This document shows, in pieces, positions 6,861 through 15,202 of a stretch of 64,000 nt of DNA. The notes beneath the pieces were generated by a model that did not search any database, was not told the DNA's origin, and was given only the letters and a program-made list of their open reading frames with translations. A program made the position numbers and the translations under genes. Numbering within the stretch: position 1 is the first letter of the stretch; each line of letters starts with the position of its first letter. The stretch spans positions 1-64,000 of the forward strand of contig JAFTWA010000054.1 of NCBI GenBank assembly GCA_017465565.1, read 5' to 3'. Source of the stretch: Tyzzerella sp. Lineage in GTDB: Bacteria > Bacillota > Clostridia > Lachnospirales > Lachnospiraceae.

Positions 6861-7385
6861 ATGAAAGGTTTATTCATGGTATTTTTAGTTACACTAATTG
6901 TGTTTTTAATGTATAAGGTGTTTTTGGTAGTAATAACAAAACTGGCTGATAAGAAATATTTAAATGGACAGAAAAAAGAAGCAAAATTTGAATTTCTCAT
7001 CTCTCTAGGAATACATGGTACGTTTATATGCATATGGTGTATGAGCATGCTATCAGTTTCTAAGGAAATAGAACTGAATAATGTGCAAAGTTACATTGGA
7101 TTATGTTTGATTGGTGTTTTTTCTGTGATGTGGTGTTATTATTCGTGGGATGCGGATCGTATATTCGCATTACCACGTAAATCGTCAAAAAAAGAAAAAA
7201 GAGTTAAGAAGATATTTCTTTACAGCGTTATTTTGATATTTGTATTAATTCAAGGATATCATCAAACACTCCATGCGATAGATGTTAATTACCAAGTTGA
7301 TTCCCTTTTCTCAGTAGCTAATTATTCAATTATAGTCGCAACAATTGCGTTTGATAGATTGTTGAATCAAATATGCAGTGATTGA
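6861..7385 (+). CDS. Small integral membrane protein, unknown function
   Basis: A 174-aa protein with about four or five hydrophobic helices: residues about 3-25, 44-65, 75-93, 117-133 and a weaker one near 148-165. Short charged loops separate them (KKYLNGQKKEAK and RKSSKKEKRVKK). A GAGGAAG ribosome binding site precedes the ATG. The basic loop between helices 3 and 4 probably faces the cytoplasm. I do not recognise the family. It has its own promoter, so it may not belong to the kinase operon, although it sits 75 bp after it. Confidence 0.65.
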   Translation: MKGLFMVFLVTLIVFLMYKVFLVVITKLADKKYLNGQKKEAKFEFLISLGIHGTFICIWCMSMLSVSKEIELNNVQSYIGLCLIGVFSVMWCYYSWDADRIFALPRKSSKKEKRVKKIFLYSVILIFVLIQGYHQTLHAIDVNYQVDSLFSVANYSIIVATIAFDRLLNQICSD

Positions 7386-7452
7386 ATTTGAAGGATAAAT
7401 TGTTGATACCATATGGTCTAGTAATTAAATAAGTCAAAAGGAGAATTTTTAA

Positions 7453-7653
7453 ATGGCAATACAAGCAACAATTAGAATCGATGGTGATAGATGGGCAAAG
7501 CATCCTTATGGAGTAGAATTTGATGATGCTGAATGTAACGAAAAATTTCATGATAATTGGTTAGATAGCCGAGAGGCATGTTATAGAGTTATTAAACGTG
7601 CAAGAGAAGCGGGATACGATATAGATGTTCACATTGAGGAAGTAATATATTAG
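7453..7653 (+). CDS. Small acidic protein, unknown
   Basis: A 66-aa protein preceded by AAAAGGAG at good spacing. The sequence MAIQATIRIDGDRWAKHPYG... ends in a helix and strand (REACYRVIKRAREAGYDIDVHIEEVIY), a compact alpha/beta layout. No family recognised. It lies between the membrane protein gene and two terminator-like hairpins, so it ends a transcription unit. Confidence 0.55.
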   Translation: MAIQATIRIDGDRWAKHPYGVEFDDAECNEKFHDNWLDSREACYRVIKRAREAGYDIDVHIEEVIY

Positions 7654-7734
7654 TTTAGGGATATTGATTTGGGACAACTTTAGGACAACTTCCGCAACAA
7701 CATATAACAATTTACAACACGACCATAACACGAA

Positions 7735-7757
7735 AAACCCGCATTTTGTGCGGGTTT
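7735..7757 (+). terminator. Terminator-like hairpin after the 66-aa gene
   Basis: A 9-bp GC-rich stem (7735-7743 with 7749-7757, AAACCCGCA/TGCGGGTTT) with a 5-nt loop ending in TTTAAC. Confidence 0.6.
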
Positions 7758-7814
7758 AACACGTTATAACAACTTATAAAACTAGTTCAATCGTCCCTCA
7801 TTCCTTTAGATAAG

Positions 7815-7848
7815 TAAGAAAACAGCCGTAGCGATACGGCTGTTTTTC
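7815..7848. terminator. Intrinsic terminator, copy 1 of an exact 34-bp repeat
   Basis: A 12-bp perfect stem (7819-7830 with 7835-7846), loop GCGA, then T5. Being preceded by A4, it could also serve the converging zinc-ribbon gene. The identical 34 bp recur at 9965-9998. Confidence 0.85.
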
Positions 7849-7886
7849 CGTATTAGGGGCAAATCTAGAATGATTTTGTATTATCG

Positions 7887-8378
7887 TCAAATGGAGCTTC
7901 TATTCTTTTTAATTGTATTACTTGCAAAAAGGAATAATACTCCATTTATTATAAGTAACCAACCCCAGACTTTTAAATCTTTAAATATGCCATCATATAC
8001 TTGAGAACAATATAGACCTATCAAAGCACTAATAGTTCCCAATGCTCTTATCGTGAGATGATTTATAGTTTTTCTTGTGGCAATGCCCGCAATTCCTAAA
8101 ACAATCATCGACATAGACACGAGTGTTCCGATTCCACCATCGGCTTGTCCATTATCTTCTAGTGAGTTTGCGACTCCAACTGCGCAAGATTGAAATAATA
8201 CAAAAACCGAGAAAACTAACATTATTATGGAGATAATCAGTCGGGCTGTTTGAAACTCGCCTTTATTTTGGACTGGTTTATCTGTTTTTGACTCTGAAAT
8301 CGGGTAGCCACATGCAGGACAATTTTTTGCTCTTTCGCTAACTTCTCTTCCACATTCTGGACATTTAACTAACGCCAT
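7887..8378 (-). CDS. Zinc-ribbon membrane protein
   Basis: A 163-aa protein. The N terminus carries a four-Cys zinc ribbon, CPECGREVSERAKNCPACG (Cys 6, 9, 20, 23). After a short polar linker come about four hydrophobic helices (LIISIIMLVFSVFVLFQ, GTLVSMSMIVLGIAGIA, TIRALGTISALIGLY, VWGWLLIINGVLFLFAS). Proteins with this zinc_ribbon_2 plus membrane layout are common and mostly uncharacterised in Firmicutes. A GAGGAGG site (complement of 8386-8393) supports the start. It is the only minus-strand gene between the two 34-bp terminators. Confidence 0.75.
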   Translation of the reverse strand: MALVKCPECGREVSERAKNCPACGYPISESKTDKPVQNKGEFQTARLIISIIMLVFSVFVLFQSCAVGVANSLEDNGQADGGIGTLVSMSMIVLGIAGIATRKTINHLTIRALGTISALIGLYCSQVYDGIFKDLKVWGWLLIINGVLFLFASNTIKKNRSSI

Positions 8379-8585
8379 TTTAATTCCTCCTCATGTATTT
8401 ATAATGAAATAATACTATAAAAAATAACACAGTTCAATTGAAATACACAATATTTTTCTACTCCAATTTCGTTCCTCTTTGAGCTTTGGGAAATAGCAAA
8501 GGAATTATATGCTCAGGAAAACACAACTATAAGGGTTGATGATATGAAACCCTTAGCGTATAATATAAACATCAGGAGGTTTATT

Positions 8586-9830
8586 ATGGACTATACTCAA
8601 TTATCAAGCGAACTTTTCTTTTCAAAAGAAGCTGCAGAATATTTAGGAATTACAACTCAAAGGTTAAATCAACTTGTTCATGATGGAAAAATTAAACCAC
8701 TTAAGAAAAGTCCATCAGGAACAATTTTTCATATTAGTGAGTTAGAACAACGAAAAGAAGAATTACGTATATTTGACAAATTAAAAGAAGGAGAGAGAAA
8801 AGGTATGTTTGAGATTGATACAAAGGTAAAGCATGAAGCATTGAATTTTTCTGTATTAATGAATGTTTTAGACTACACAGAACATAAACTGGAACCTTTA
8901 TTTGACGATTTTTCAAAGAGTGTTGATATAACAAAGCCTTTGAATCAAGAAGGAATTTGTGAAGCATATGCTAAATACTTTAATTGTAGTGTAGGTGTAT
9001 TAAAAAAGGCATACAAGGTTGCCTTTAGCGCTTTTTCTCAATTATATCCAACGGATGAAATTATTAAGCGAGGAAGTCAAGATTATCCTTCTTTACTACT
9101 ACAAACAGAACAAGCACCAAGATTCTTATACATAAGAGGAAAGAAATCATTGCTATTTGAAAAAAGAACAGTTGCATTGGTTGGCTCAAGAAACGCATCT
9201 GAAGCAGCAAAAGAGAACACTAGGCGTGTAGCGGAAGCTTTGGGGAAAAATGGAATAACAGTTATATCAGGACTTGCGAAAGGAATTGATGTTACAGCTC
9301 ACGTAAGCGCTTTGCGTAAAGGATACAATACAATTGCTGTTATTGGTACAAATTTAAATCAATATTATCCAAAAGAAAATGAAGCAGTTCAAAAGGAAAT
9401 AGAGAAAAAAGGTTTAGTAGTTTCACAATTTTCACCAGCTAGTAAAACTCAAAGATGGTTTTTTCCATTAAGAAATGGTGTGATGAGTGGTCTGTCTCTA
9501 GCAACGGTTATCATGGAAGCCGGGGAAACTTCTGGAGCATTAAAACAGGCAGATTTTGCTTTGAAACAGGATAGACAAATTTTAATTCCAGAGAAAGCTT
9601 TAGAAATTCCAACAATAACTTGGCCAGCGCGCTATGTAAAGAGAGGGGCGGAGACAGTTAAAACACCAAAAGACATTATTCTAAAATTATATGAAAATAG
9701 TATATATAAAGCTCGTGAAAAGGACGTGTATATACAAGAAAATTTAGAAGATTATCTTAGTGGTAAGGACGAAGAAACGGTAACTGAGAATAAGAAAGCA
9801 GTAATGATTACAGTAGAACTTGGGGAGTAG
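8586..9830 (+). CDS. HTH-DprA/Smf-like Rossmann protein
   Basis: The start ATG 8586 has AGGAGG at good spacing; 414 aa. N-terminal residues 1-50 form a MerR/excisionase-type HTH (FFSKEAAEYLGITTQRLNQLVHDGKI). Residues about 150-370 match the DprA/Smf Rossmann domain: an FLYIRG strand, the VALVGSRNAS motif, ISGLAKGIDVTAH, AVIGTNLNQYYP, FFPLRNGVMSGLS and MEAGETSGAL. DprA binds ssDNA and loads RecA in natural transformation. This protein has its DNA-binding HTH at the front and lacks the usual DprA operon neighbours (topA, hslV). It lies in an island between duplicated terminators, so it is more likely an accessory DprA-like factor, perhaps defence-linked, than the competence protein. Confidence 0.8.
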   Translation: MDYTQLSSELFFSKEAAEYLGITTQRLNQLVHDGKIKPLKKSPSGTIFHISELEQRKEELRIFDKLKEGERKGMFEIDTKVKHEALNFSVLMNVLDYTEHKLEPLFDDFSKSVDITKPLNQEGICEAYAKYFNCSVGVLKKAYKVAFSAFSQLYPTDEIIKRGSQDYPSLLLQTEQAPRFLYIRGKKSLLFEKRTVALVGSRNASEAAKENTRRVAEALGKNGITVISGLAKGIDVTAHVSALRKGYNTIAVIGTNLNQYYPKENEAVQKEIEKKGLVVSQFSPASKTQRWFFPLRNGVMSGLSLATVIMEAGETSGALKQADFALKQDRQILIPEKALEIPTITWPARYVKRGAETVKTPKDIILKLYENSIYKAREKDVYIQENLEDYLSGKDEETVTENKKAVMITVELGE

Positions 9831-9844
9831 GTATAGGTGTTTGA

Positions 9845-9967
9845 ATGTATTACGCAACTGTTAAATGCAGAATACATGATTTTTCGGAAGAACGAAAGCA
9901 ACAATGTAGAACTCGAATAGAAAAAATGAAAGTATGGAACACTCTGATTGTGCACGAGAAATTATAA
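9845..9967 (+). CDS. Possible 40-aa ORF after the DprA-like gene
   Basis: An ATG at 9845 opens MYYATVKCRIHDFSEERKQQ... (40 aa, rich in Arg/Lys/Glu) and stops exactly at the first bases of the terminator (TAA 9965-9967). There is no strong ribosome binding site, only TAGGTGTTT. The tight fit between DprA-like gene and terminator is suggestive; the family is unknown. Confidence 0.35.
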   Translation: MYYATVKCRIHDFSEERKQQCRTRIEKMKVWNTLIVHEKL

Positions 9968-9998
9968 GAAAACAGCCGTAGCGATACGGCTGTTTTTC
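9965..9998 (+). terminator. Intrinsic terminator, copy 2 of the exact 34-bp repeat
   Basis: Identical to 7815-7848: 12-bp stem (9969-9980 with 9985-9996), GCGA loop and T5. It closes the DprA-like unit and marks the end of the island-like gene content. Confidence 0.85.
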
Positions 9999-10089
9999 TG
10001 TTATTATAAAGAATCTGAAATTGAAATGAAGCCCATAATAGGATATAATAAATTAGTTACAGAGATTTTTCTAGAAAATGAGGTAATTT

Positions 10090-11238
10090 ATGAAGGAAGT
10101 AAAAGAATTACTAGAGCAAAGTTTGAATATAGATTTTTTGTCAGCCATTTTAAGTAATCCGAAGGATAAGGATGGCATTAAGAAGATTAAGGTGCGTCCA
10201 CTGCTCAAGAAGGATGTGCTGATTTTCCAATGCGAATTATTTAAGAACAACCAGGCGTTTCATGAGAATTACGAAGCGGAAAAGGCAGCGGAGGTTCTTG
10301 CAGAATATATGGGACAGTTTAAGCAAATGCAGCTCGAGACAAAGCAGATGCGCGCCACTGTTCTTATAAGTAAGAAGGGAAAAGTCACGATTCAGAAAAA
10401 GCACCAGGCTTGCTGTACGAAGGAAGTGGATTTGGCGCATAACCGCAGCAAGAGGTATATCCTGCAGGAGGGAGTGAAGGTTCCGTTTTTGCAGGACCTT
10501 GGCGTTATGACTTCGGATGGTAAGATTGTGCGCACGAAGTTTGATAAGTTTCGTCAGATTAACCGTTTCTTAGAGTTTGTAGAGGATATTCTTCCGCAAT
10601 TGGATAAGAATAAGGAAGTGACAATTCTGGATTTTGGCTGTGGCAAATCATATCTCACATTTGCCATGTATTATTATTTACATGAACTCAAAAATATAGA
10701 CATACGCATTATTGGGCTTGATTTGAAAAAGGATGTTATCAAGCATTGTAATGAGCTTAGTGAAAAGTATGGATATGAAAAATTGAAGTTTTTAGAGGGA
10801 AATATTGCAGACTATACCGGCGTGGATGAAGTGGATATGGTTGTGACACTTCATGCATGCGACACAGCAACAGATTTTGCCTTGGATAAGGCAGTTGGCT
10901 GGAATGCGAAGGTGATTTTGTCGGTGCCTTGCTGTCAGCATGAACTCAATGGACAGATGAAAAATGATGTGCTTGCGCCATTATTTAAGTATGGTCTGAT
11001 TAAGGAGAGAATGGCGGCGTTGATTACGGATGCCATGCGTGCAGAGTATCTGGAAAGCAGAGGCTATGATGCGCAGATTCTGGAATTCATTGATATGGAA
11101 CACACACCGAAGAATATTTTAATTCGTGCAGTGAAGACTGGAAAGAAGAAAGACAATAGAGATAGTATTAAGGCGTGCGAAGAATTTTTCCATATTGCGC
11201 CAACATTGGGGAGACTATTAGAAGAAAGAGGAGAGTAG
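10090..11238 (+). CDS. SAM-dependent methyltransferase, Methyltransf_32 (METTL25/GSTCD-like)
   Basis: A 382-aa cytoplasmic protein. The N-terminal 170 aa form a basic alpha/beta domain. The catalytic Rossmann domain follows: ILDFGCGKSYLTFAMYYYL (Asp181, SAM-binding motif I), IIGLDLKKDVIKHC, then VTLHACDTATDFAL and VILSVPCCQHELNGQ, which are signature blocks of PF13679-type methyltransferases. The substrate is unknown, possibly RNA. The next gene starts 3 bp after its stop, so the two are co-transcribed. Codon use here is less AT-rich than in the preceding island, consistent with core chromosome. Confidence 0.8.
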   Translation: MKEVKELLEQSLNIDFLSAILSNPKDKDGIKKIKVRPLLKKDVLIFQCELFKNNQAFHENYEAEKAAEVLAEYMGQFKQMQLETKQMRATVLISKKGKVTIQKKHQACCTKEVDLAHNRSKRYILQEGVKVPFLQDLGVMTSDGKIVRTKFDKFRQINRFLEFVEDILPQLDKNKEVTILDFGCGKSYLTFAMYYYLHELKNIDIRIIGLDLKKDVIKHCNELSEKYGYEKLKFLEGNIADYTGVDEVDMVVTLHACDTATDFALDKAVGWNAKVILSVPCCQHELNGQMKNDVLAPLFKYGLIKERMAALITDAMRAEYLESRGYDAQILEFIDMEHTPKNILIRAVKTGKKKDNRDSIKACEEFFHIAPTLGRLLEERGE

Positions 11239-11241
11239 AAA

Positions 11242-13731
11242 ATGAAAAAGAAGCGGGTGATGAAAAGCGTAGTTTTAACGGCTGTATTTTTTCTCGCTAT
11301 TATTGTATTTAGTATATTGACGAATCAGGGGAACACGGATATGACTGCTGATATGGATGCGGCAACCCTTCCAACGATTTCTTTTGAAAGAGATGGGTAT
11401 GAACTGAATCCGCTTGTCGGCCATAAGAATGAGATGAGTATTCCGGCGATGCGTGGTTCTATATTGCCGTATGATACGGGCAGCATTTCTGCATTGGTTC
11501 ATTCTTATGATACGGAAATTGAATCCATGAAGTATGAGATTTATACATTGGATGGAACGGAAAAATTATTTGAAGAGACCGTGGAGGATATAGGGGAGAA
11601 GATTTCTCTGACAGTAGAAGAGGCATTGGAAGACAGGGAAGCGGTATTGAAGATTACGTTGTATCTAGACAAAGAACAGCCGGTGTATTACTATACAAGA
11701 ATTGTGAAGGAAAATGATTTTTATGTGAAGGAAAACATGGCTTATGTCATGGAACTTCACAATGCGATAATCGCAAAAGAGGAGACGGCTGCACTGAAGA
11801 AAGGTCTTGAATCTAACTCGAGTGGGGATAATACGACACTTCAGCGTGTAACCATTCATTCGGATTTGAATCAGGTACTCTGGGGAGCGTTGGTTCCGGA
11901 AGTGGTCGGCGAAGTCGACGTGGAAATCACAGAAGTGAATACGGCTTATTTGTGTGCACAGCTTAGCTATCAAGTGAAATGTGCAGGGGATAATAACCCA
12001 GAAGAGATTTATAATATCAAAGAATTTTTTAAAGTTTGTTATAAGGACGGCAGCTATTATTTGCTTGCGTATGACCGAACTATGACGGAGGTATTTGACG
12101 CGGAAAATGTAGTTCTTAGCAGCAAAGGTATTATTCTTGGAATCACTTCTGGCGACATTCCGTATAAGGTAAATAAGGACGGAACGGTTGCAGCCTTTGT
12201 GCAAGAAAGAGAACTTTGGTGCTATGACAAGGATGAGAAAGCGTTTGCTTTGGTATTTAGTTTTGCGGATTCAGAAAAGGAAGATAAGCGGAATCTTTAT
12301 GACCAGCACTCTGTAAGAATTCTTTCGATGGAAGACAATGGAAATATGACGTTTTCTGTGGTCGGATATATGAACCGCGGAATGCACGAGGGCGAATCTG
12401 GACTTGCGATTTATTATTTCAATCTGGAACAGAATTCGATAGAAGAGAAGGCGTTTATTAAGAGTACAGAGTCGCGTCTGGTTATTGAGGAGGAACTGGA
12501 TAAACTGGCATTTTATAATGCGGAGCAGGATATACTTTATATTCTTGTGGAAGATGATTTGTATAAGGTGAATTTTGCGGAAGATACAAGCGAGATTTTG
12601 GTGGAAAATCTTCAGGAAGATCAATATGTTACTTCAACCGAAGGGCATATGATTGCATATCAGTTAGCTGGAAGTACAAATTCTGCGGAGGTGTGGAATT
12701 TCGCGGCGGATAAAAGACAGACGGTGGCACTTGGTGAAGGTGAAATCATAGTTCCATTAGGTTTTGTGGGCGAGGATTTTGTGTATGGTGTTGCAAATGC
12801 TGAGAATGCAGGGCATGACTCTGCGGGAGAAGCAGTTTTGGCAATGCATAAACTGGAAATCTGTAACTCTAAGAATGAAGTGGTGAAGACATATCAGCAG
12901 GATGGCGTTTACATTTTGTCGGTTGTGATGGCGGACAATATGATTACCCTGAAGCGTGGTGTGAAAAATAATGACTCATACAAAGATATTGCTGAGGATT
13001 ACATTACGAACAATGAGGCTTCTATTGCAGTTGTTGATTTGAAATCCTACTGGACGGATTTGAAAGAAACTCAGTATCGTCTGCTTTTTGAGGAAGGAAT
13101 AGAAAATAAGAAAGCAAATGTCTTGAAACCGAAACATACATTATACGAAAGCGTGCTGACTTTTGATACGACCGACTCTGCAGACAAAGGCTATTTCATG
13201 GTATATGGATATGGAGAGCAGGCTGGAAGATTTGAAAATGCCGGTGATGCAATTCAGTTGGCAGATGAGCTTTCCGGTGTGGTTATCTCGCCAGGGCAAA
13301 GGGTTGTCTGGGAGGATGGCAATCGTGTTTCCTGGTACCGTAATTTTAACATCAATCGATTTGTAACGCAGTCAGGCGAGACATCTCTTGCAACCTGTTT
13401 GCGAGAAATTCTTGAATACGAGGGTGTAAGTGCAGATGTTGTTTCGGAAATGAATTCGAAGTCACCAGAGCAGATTCTGGGCGAGTTTACGGGTGGAGAA
13501 GGAATCCGATTCAGAGGATGCTCGTCGAAGGATATGTTCTATCTGATTGACAAAGGAACACCGGTAATTGCTTTGAAGGATAGTTCTAGTGCTTTGCTGT
13601 TAATCGGTTACGATGCAAAGACAGTGACCTTTGTAGACCCAGCAAGTGGCGGCGTCAAGAATTATCCAATAGAATCGCTGGATGAAATGACAGCGGGAAG
13701 TGGATATACATTTATTGGGTATATAAAATAG
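11242..13731 (+). CDS. Membrane-anchored extracellular protein with inactive-looking C39-like domain
   Basis: 829 aa. Residues about 7-24 form a signal anchor (VVLTAVFFLAIIVFSILT), so the bulk is outside the cell. The middle, about 50-690, is beta-rich with WD-like or propeller-like repeats (YNAEQDILYILVEDDLYKVN). The last 130 aa resemble a C39_2 papain-like peptidase, but both catalytic positions appear changed. QSGETSLATCL (710-720) aligns with the family CGPTSLAMVL, putting Ser711 at the Cys, and SSSALLLIGYD puts Ser at the His. The DPASG motif remains. It is therefore probably a binding rather than cleaving domain. It is co-transcribed with the methyltransferase and ends at a bidirectional terminator. 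Confidence 0.7.
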   Translation: MKKKRVMKSVVLTAVFFLAIIVFSILTNQGNTDMTADMDAATLPTISFERDGYELNPLVGHKNEMSIPAMRGSILPYDTGSISALVHSYDTEIESMKYEIYTLDGTEKLFEETVEDIGEKISLTVEEALEDREAVLKITLYLDKEQPVYYYTRIVKENDFYVKENMAYVMELHNAIIAKEETAALKKGLESNSSGDNTTLQRVTIHSDLNQVLWGALVPEVVGEVDVEITEVNTAYLCAQLSYQVKCAGDNNPEEIYNIKEFFKVCYKDGSYYLLAYDRTMTEVFDAENVVLSSKGIILGITSGDIPYKVNKDGTVAAFVQERELWCYDKDEKAFALVFSFADSEKEDKRNLYDQHSVRILSMEDNGNMTFSVVGYMNRGMHEGESGLAIYYFNLEQNSIEEKAFIKSTESRLVIEEELDKLAFYNAEQDILYILVEDDLYKVNFAEDTSEILVENLQEDQYVTSTEGHMIAYQLAGSTNSAEVWNFAADKRQTVALGEGEIIVPLGFVGEDFVYGVANAENAGHDSAGEAVLAMHKLEICNSKNEVVKTYQQDGVYILSVVMADNMITLKRGVKNNDSYKDIAEDYITNNEASIAVVDLKSYWTDLKETQYRLLFEEGIENKKANVLKPKHTLYESVLTFDTTDSADKGYFMVYGYGEQAGRFENAGDAIQLADELSGVVISPGQRVVWEDGNRVSWYRNFNINRFVTQSGETSLATCLREILEYEGVSADVVSEMNSKSPEQILGEFTGGEGIRFRGCSSKDMFYLIDKGTPVIALKDSSSALLLIGYDAKTVTFVDPASGGVKNYPIESLDEMTAGSGYTFIGYIK

Positions 13732-13741
13732 AGTGAAGTCA

Positions 13742-13772
13742 AAAAAAGAAAGGCAGTCTGCCTTTCTTTTTT
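13742..13772. terminator. Bidirectional terminator between converging genes
   Basis: A 14-bp A/T-flanked stem (13742-13755 with 13759-13772; core AAAGGCA-GTC-TGCCTTT) works on both strands. The queT stop codon is at its edge. Confidence 0.85.
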
Positions 13773-14259
13773 AGTTAGTTTTGAAAATCTTATATTGATA
13801 TTTTCGCAATGCTGATAAAACTATCATTCCCAAAATTCCACATGAAATGATTTCTCCAGCTCCAACGGTAAACATCAAGAATGGAATCGGAAGTGCGATA
13901 CCATACGCATAGTGCAGTACAAATGGCACAATAATGATATTTGCAATAATTGGTGGTAGTGGTGCCAGATACTTGTTTTGTTTACGAAGCAAATAAGTAA
14001 AAACTGCTCCAATGAGTGTGGCAAAACTTCCAAAGATAATATCAGGAAGAATTGCACCGCCAATAATATTTCCAATAAGGCATCCGATATAGAGGCCCGG
14101 AATGGCGGCTGGAGTAAAGTATGGCAGAATCGTAAGCGCTTCGGCGATTCGAACCTGTATTTCCCCAAAACTGAATGGTCTAAAAAGAACCGTCAGCACT
14201 ACATAAATAGCAGCAATCATGGCTGCTTGTGTCATAAATAAAATACGTTTGTTTCTCAT
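13771..14259 (-). CDS. queT: QueT family transporter (queuosine-precursor ECF S-component)
   Basis: 162 aa with five or six membrane helices. The QueT hallmarks are present: AAMIAAIYVVLTVLFRPFSFGEIQVRIAEALTILP with the FGxIQxRxxEALT block, then PGLYIGCLIGNI and AGEIISCGILG. QueT proteins are S-components of ECF transporters that take up preQ1/preQ0 or related queuosine precursors, using the shared EcfA/A'/T energising module encoded elsewhere. The upstream preQ1-I riboswitch directly supports the substrate class. Confidence 0.93.
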   Translation of the reverse strand: MRNKRILFMTQAAMIAAIYVVLTVLFRPFSFGEIQVRIAEALTILPYFTPAAIPGLYIGCLIGNIIGGAILPDIIFGSFATLIGAVFTYLLRKQNKYLAPLPPIIANIIIVPFVLHYAYGIALPIPFLMFTVGAGEIISCGILGMIVLSALRKYQYKIFKTN

Positions 14260-14272
14260 GTTAAATTCGCTC

Positions 14273-14311
14273 CTTAGTTTTGTTTTACGTGAGGATGGTT
14301 ACGAACTCACG
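14273..14311 (-). promoter_or_regulatory. PreQ1-I riboswitch
   Basis: On the minus strand a CGTGAG/CTCACG stem encloses the loop TTCGTAACCATC. An A-rich tail, AAAACAAAACTAAGGAG, follows, whose end is the Shine-Dalgarno of queT. This is the compact preQ1-I layout: one hairpin, then an A-rich tail that folds back into the stem and hides the SD. Control is therefore most likely at translation. The downstream gene (QueT) fits. Confidence 0.85.
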
Positions 14312-14317
14312 AAGTTG

Positions 14318-14346
14318 ATTATAGCATTGGAGCAACGAAAAATCAA
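14318..14346 (-). promoter_or_regulatory. Promoter of queT
   Basis: On the minus strand TTGATT (14341-14346), a 17-bp spacer and TATAAT (14318-14323), just upstream of the riboswitch. Confidence 0.8.
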
Positions 14347-14366
14347 CATTTGCCAAAAATTGTATG

Positions 14367-15173
14367 TTATTGGTGCTGGTCGGAAATGGCATCAAGAACA
14401 TCCGACGGATTTATGCCATATTGTTTTTTGAACATTCGATTGAAATAACTCAAATCATTGAAATTGGTAATCATAGCGGTTTCTGTGACGGAGAACTCGC
14501 CACTATTTAGCATTTCATAAGCTTTCTTTAGACGCAATTCATTTTTAAATTGTACAGGAGTTGTCCCTGTAATCTGCTTGAAATTCCTTCGAAACATACT
14601 CTCGCCAAGCATAGCCATATCTGCCAACTGAGCAGCAGGAATATCCTCCAAATAATTGTTCTCAAGATAGTGTATTGCACGATACATTTTATCCTTAGAT
14701 GTAGAAGAATTATTGTAAAGCAATAGCTTGTTGAAAAGCTCGTATAGCATAGAAAGTGATTTGGTTTTGTATCCAAAAGCACCTTCTGTCCAGACTTTAT
14801 GTATATTTTCAAACATCGGCAGAAAATCTTTTTTCTTGTCATGCAGGACATGCTGCATTTTGTCAGCCACAGTAATGACTTGCCCATCTTTATCTGTCAA
14901 AATGAAATTAACAGAGATATATTCGCCTTCTTCTTTAATATCCCATCTTGATTCGTACGTATAATTATAAGGAATGTATAAAAGATGTCCTTTCGGACAT
15001 TCTATGCCGTTATCAAACATGATTTTCCCTTTTGTACAATAAAAAAATCGGTCGAACAATAAATGATTGTGAAAACAAACGTAAGGAACGGGAGGAATCA
15101 CCGTTCTTCGGCTGACTGATAAATTGGAGATTCGAAACTCGCAGTCTTTCGCTAAAATGCTGTCTTTAAACAT
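14367..15173 (-). CDS. AraC-family regulator of the divergent oxidoreductase/GRE operon
   Basis: 268 aa. An N-terminal cupin-like ligand domain (about 20-110; PVPYVCFHNHLLFDRFFYCTKGKIMF, CPKGHLLYIPYNYTYES) is followed by an AraC double HTH. HTH1 is IPAAQLADMAMLGESMFRRNFKQITGTTPVQF. HTH2 is VTETAMITNFNDLSYFNRMFKKQYGINPSDVL, the classic C-terminal AraC signature. It is transcribed away from the 15,337-22,569 operon and shares a 163-bp intergenic region with two TGTACCGA-n-TACAA sites. It is thus likely a sugar-responsive activator of that operon and of itself. Confidence 0.9.
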   Translation of the reverse strand: MFKDSILAKDCEFRISNLSVSRRTVIPPVPYVCFHNHLLFDRFFYCTKGKIMFDNGIECPKGHLLYIPYNYTYESRWDIKEEGEYISVNFILTDKDGQVITVADKMQHVLHDKKKDFLPMFENIHKVWTEGAFGYKTKSLSMLYELFNKLLLYNNSSTSKDKMYRAIHYLENNYLEDIPAAQLADMAMLGESMFRRNFKQITGTTPVQFKNELRLKKAYEMLNSGEFSVTETAMITNFNDLSYFNRMFKKQYGINPSDVLDAISDQHQ

Positions 15174-15185
15174 AATATCACCTCG

Positions 15186-15202
15186 TGTACCGAATTGTAC
15201 AA
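15186..15202 (+). promoter_or_regulatory. Putative operator, copy 1 (TGTACCGAATTGTACAA)
   Basis: Near-palindromic site 12 bp upstream of the AraC start codon; repeated 90 bp away at 15276-15292. Confidence 0.6.

Noticed and set aside
7815-9998. 34-bp repeats as attL/attR of the int/xis element
   Set aside because: Both are good intrinsic terminators at gene ends and neither lies next to the integrase; kept only as a recombination possibility.
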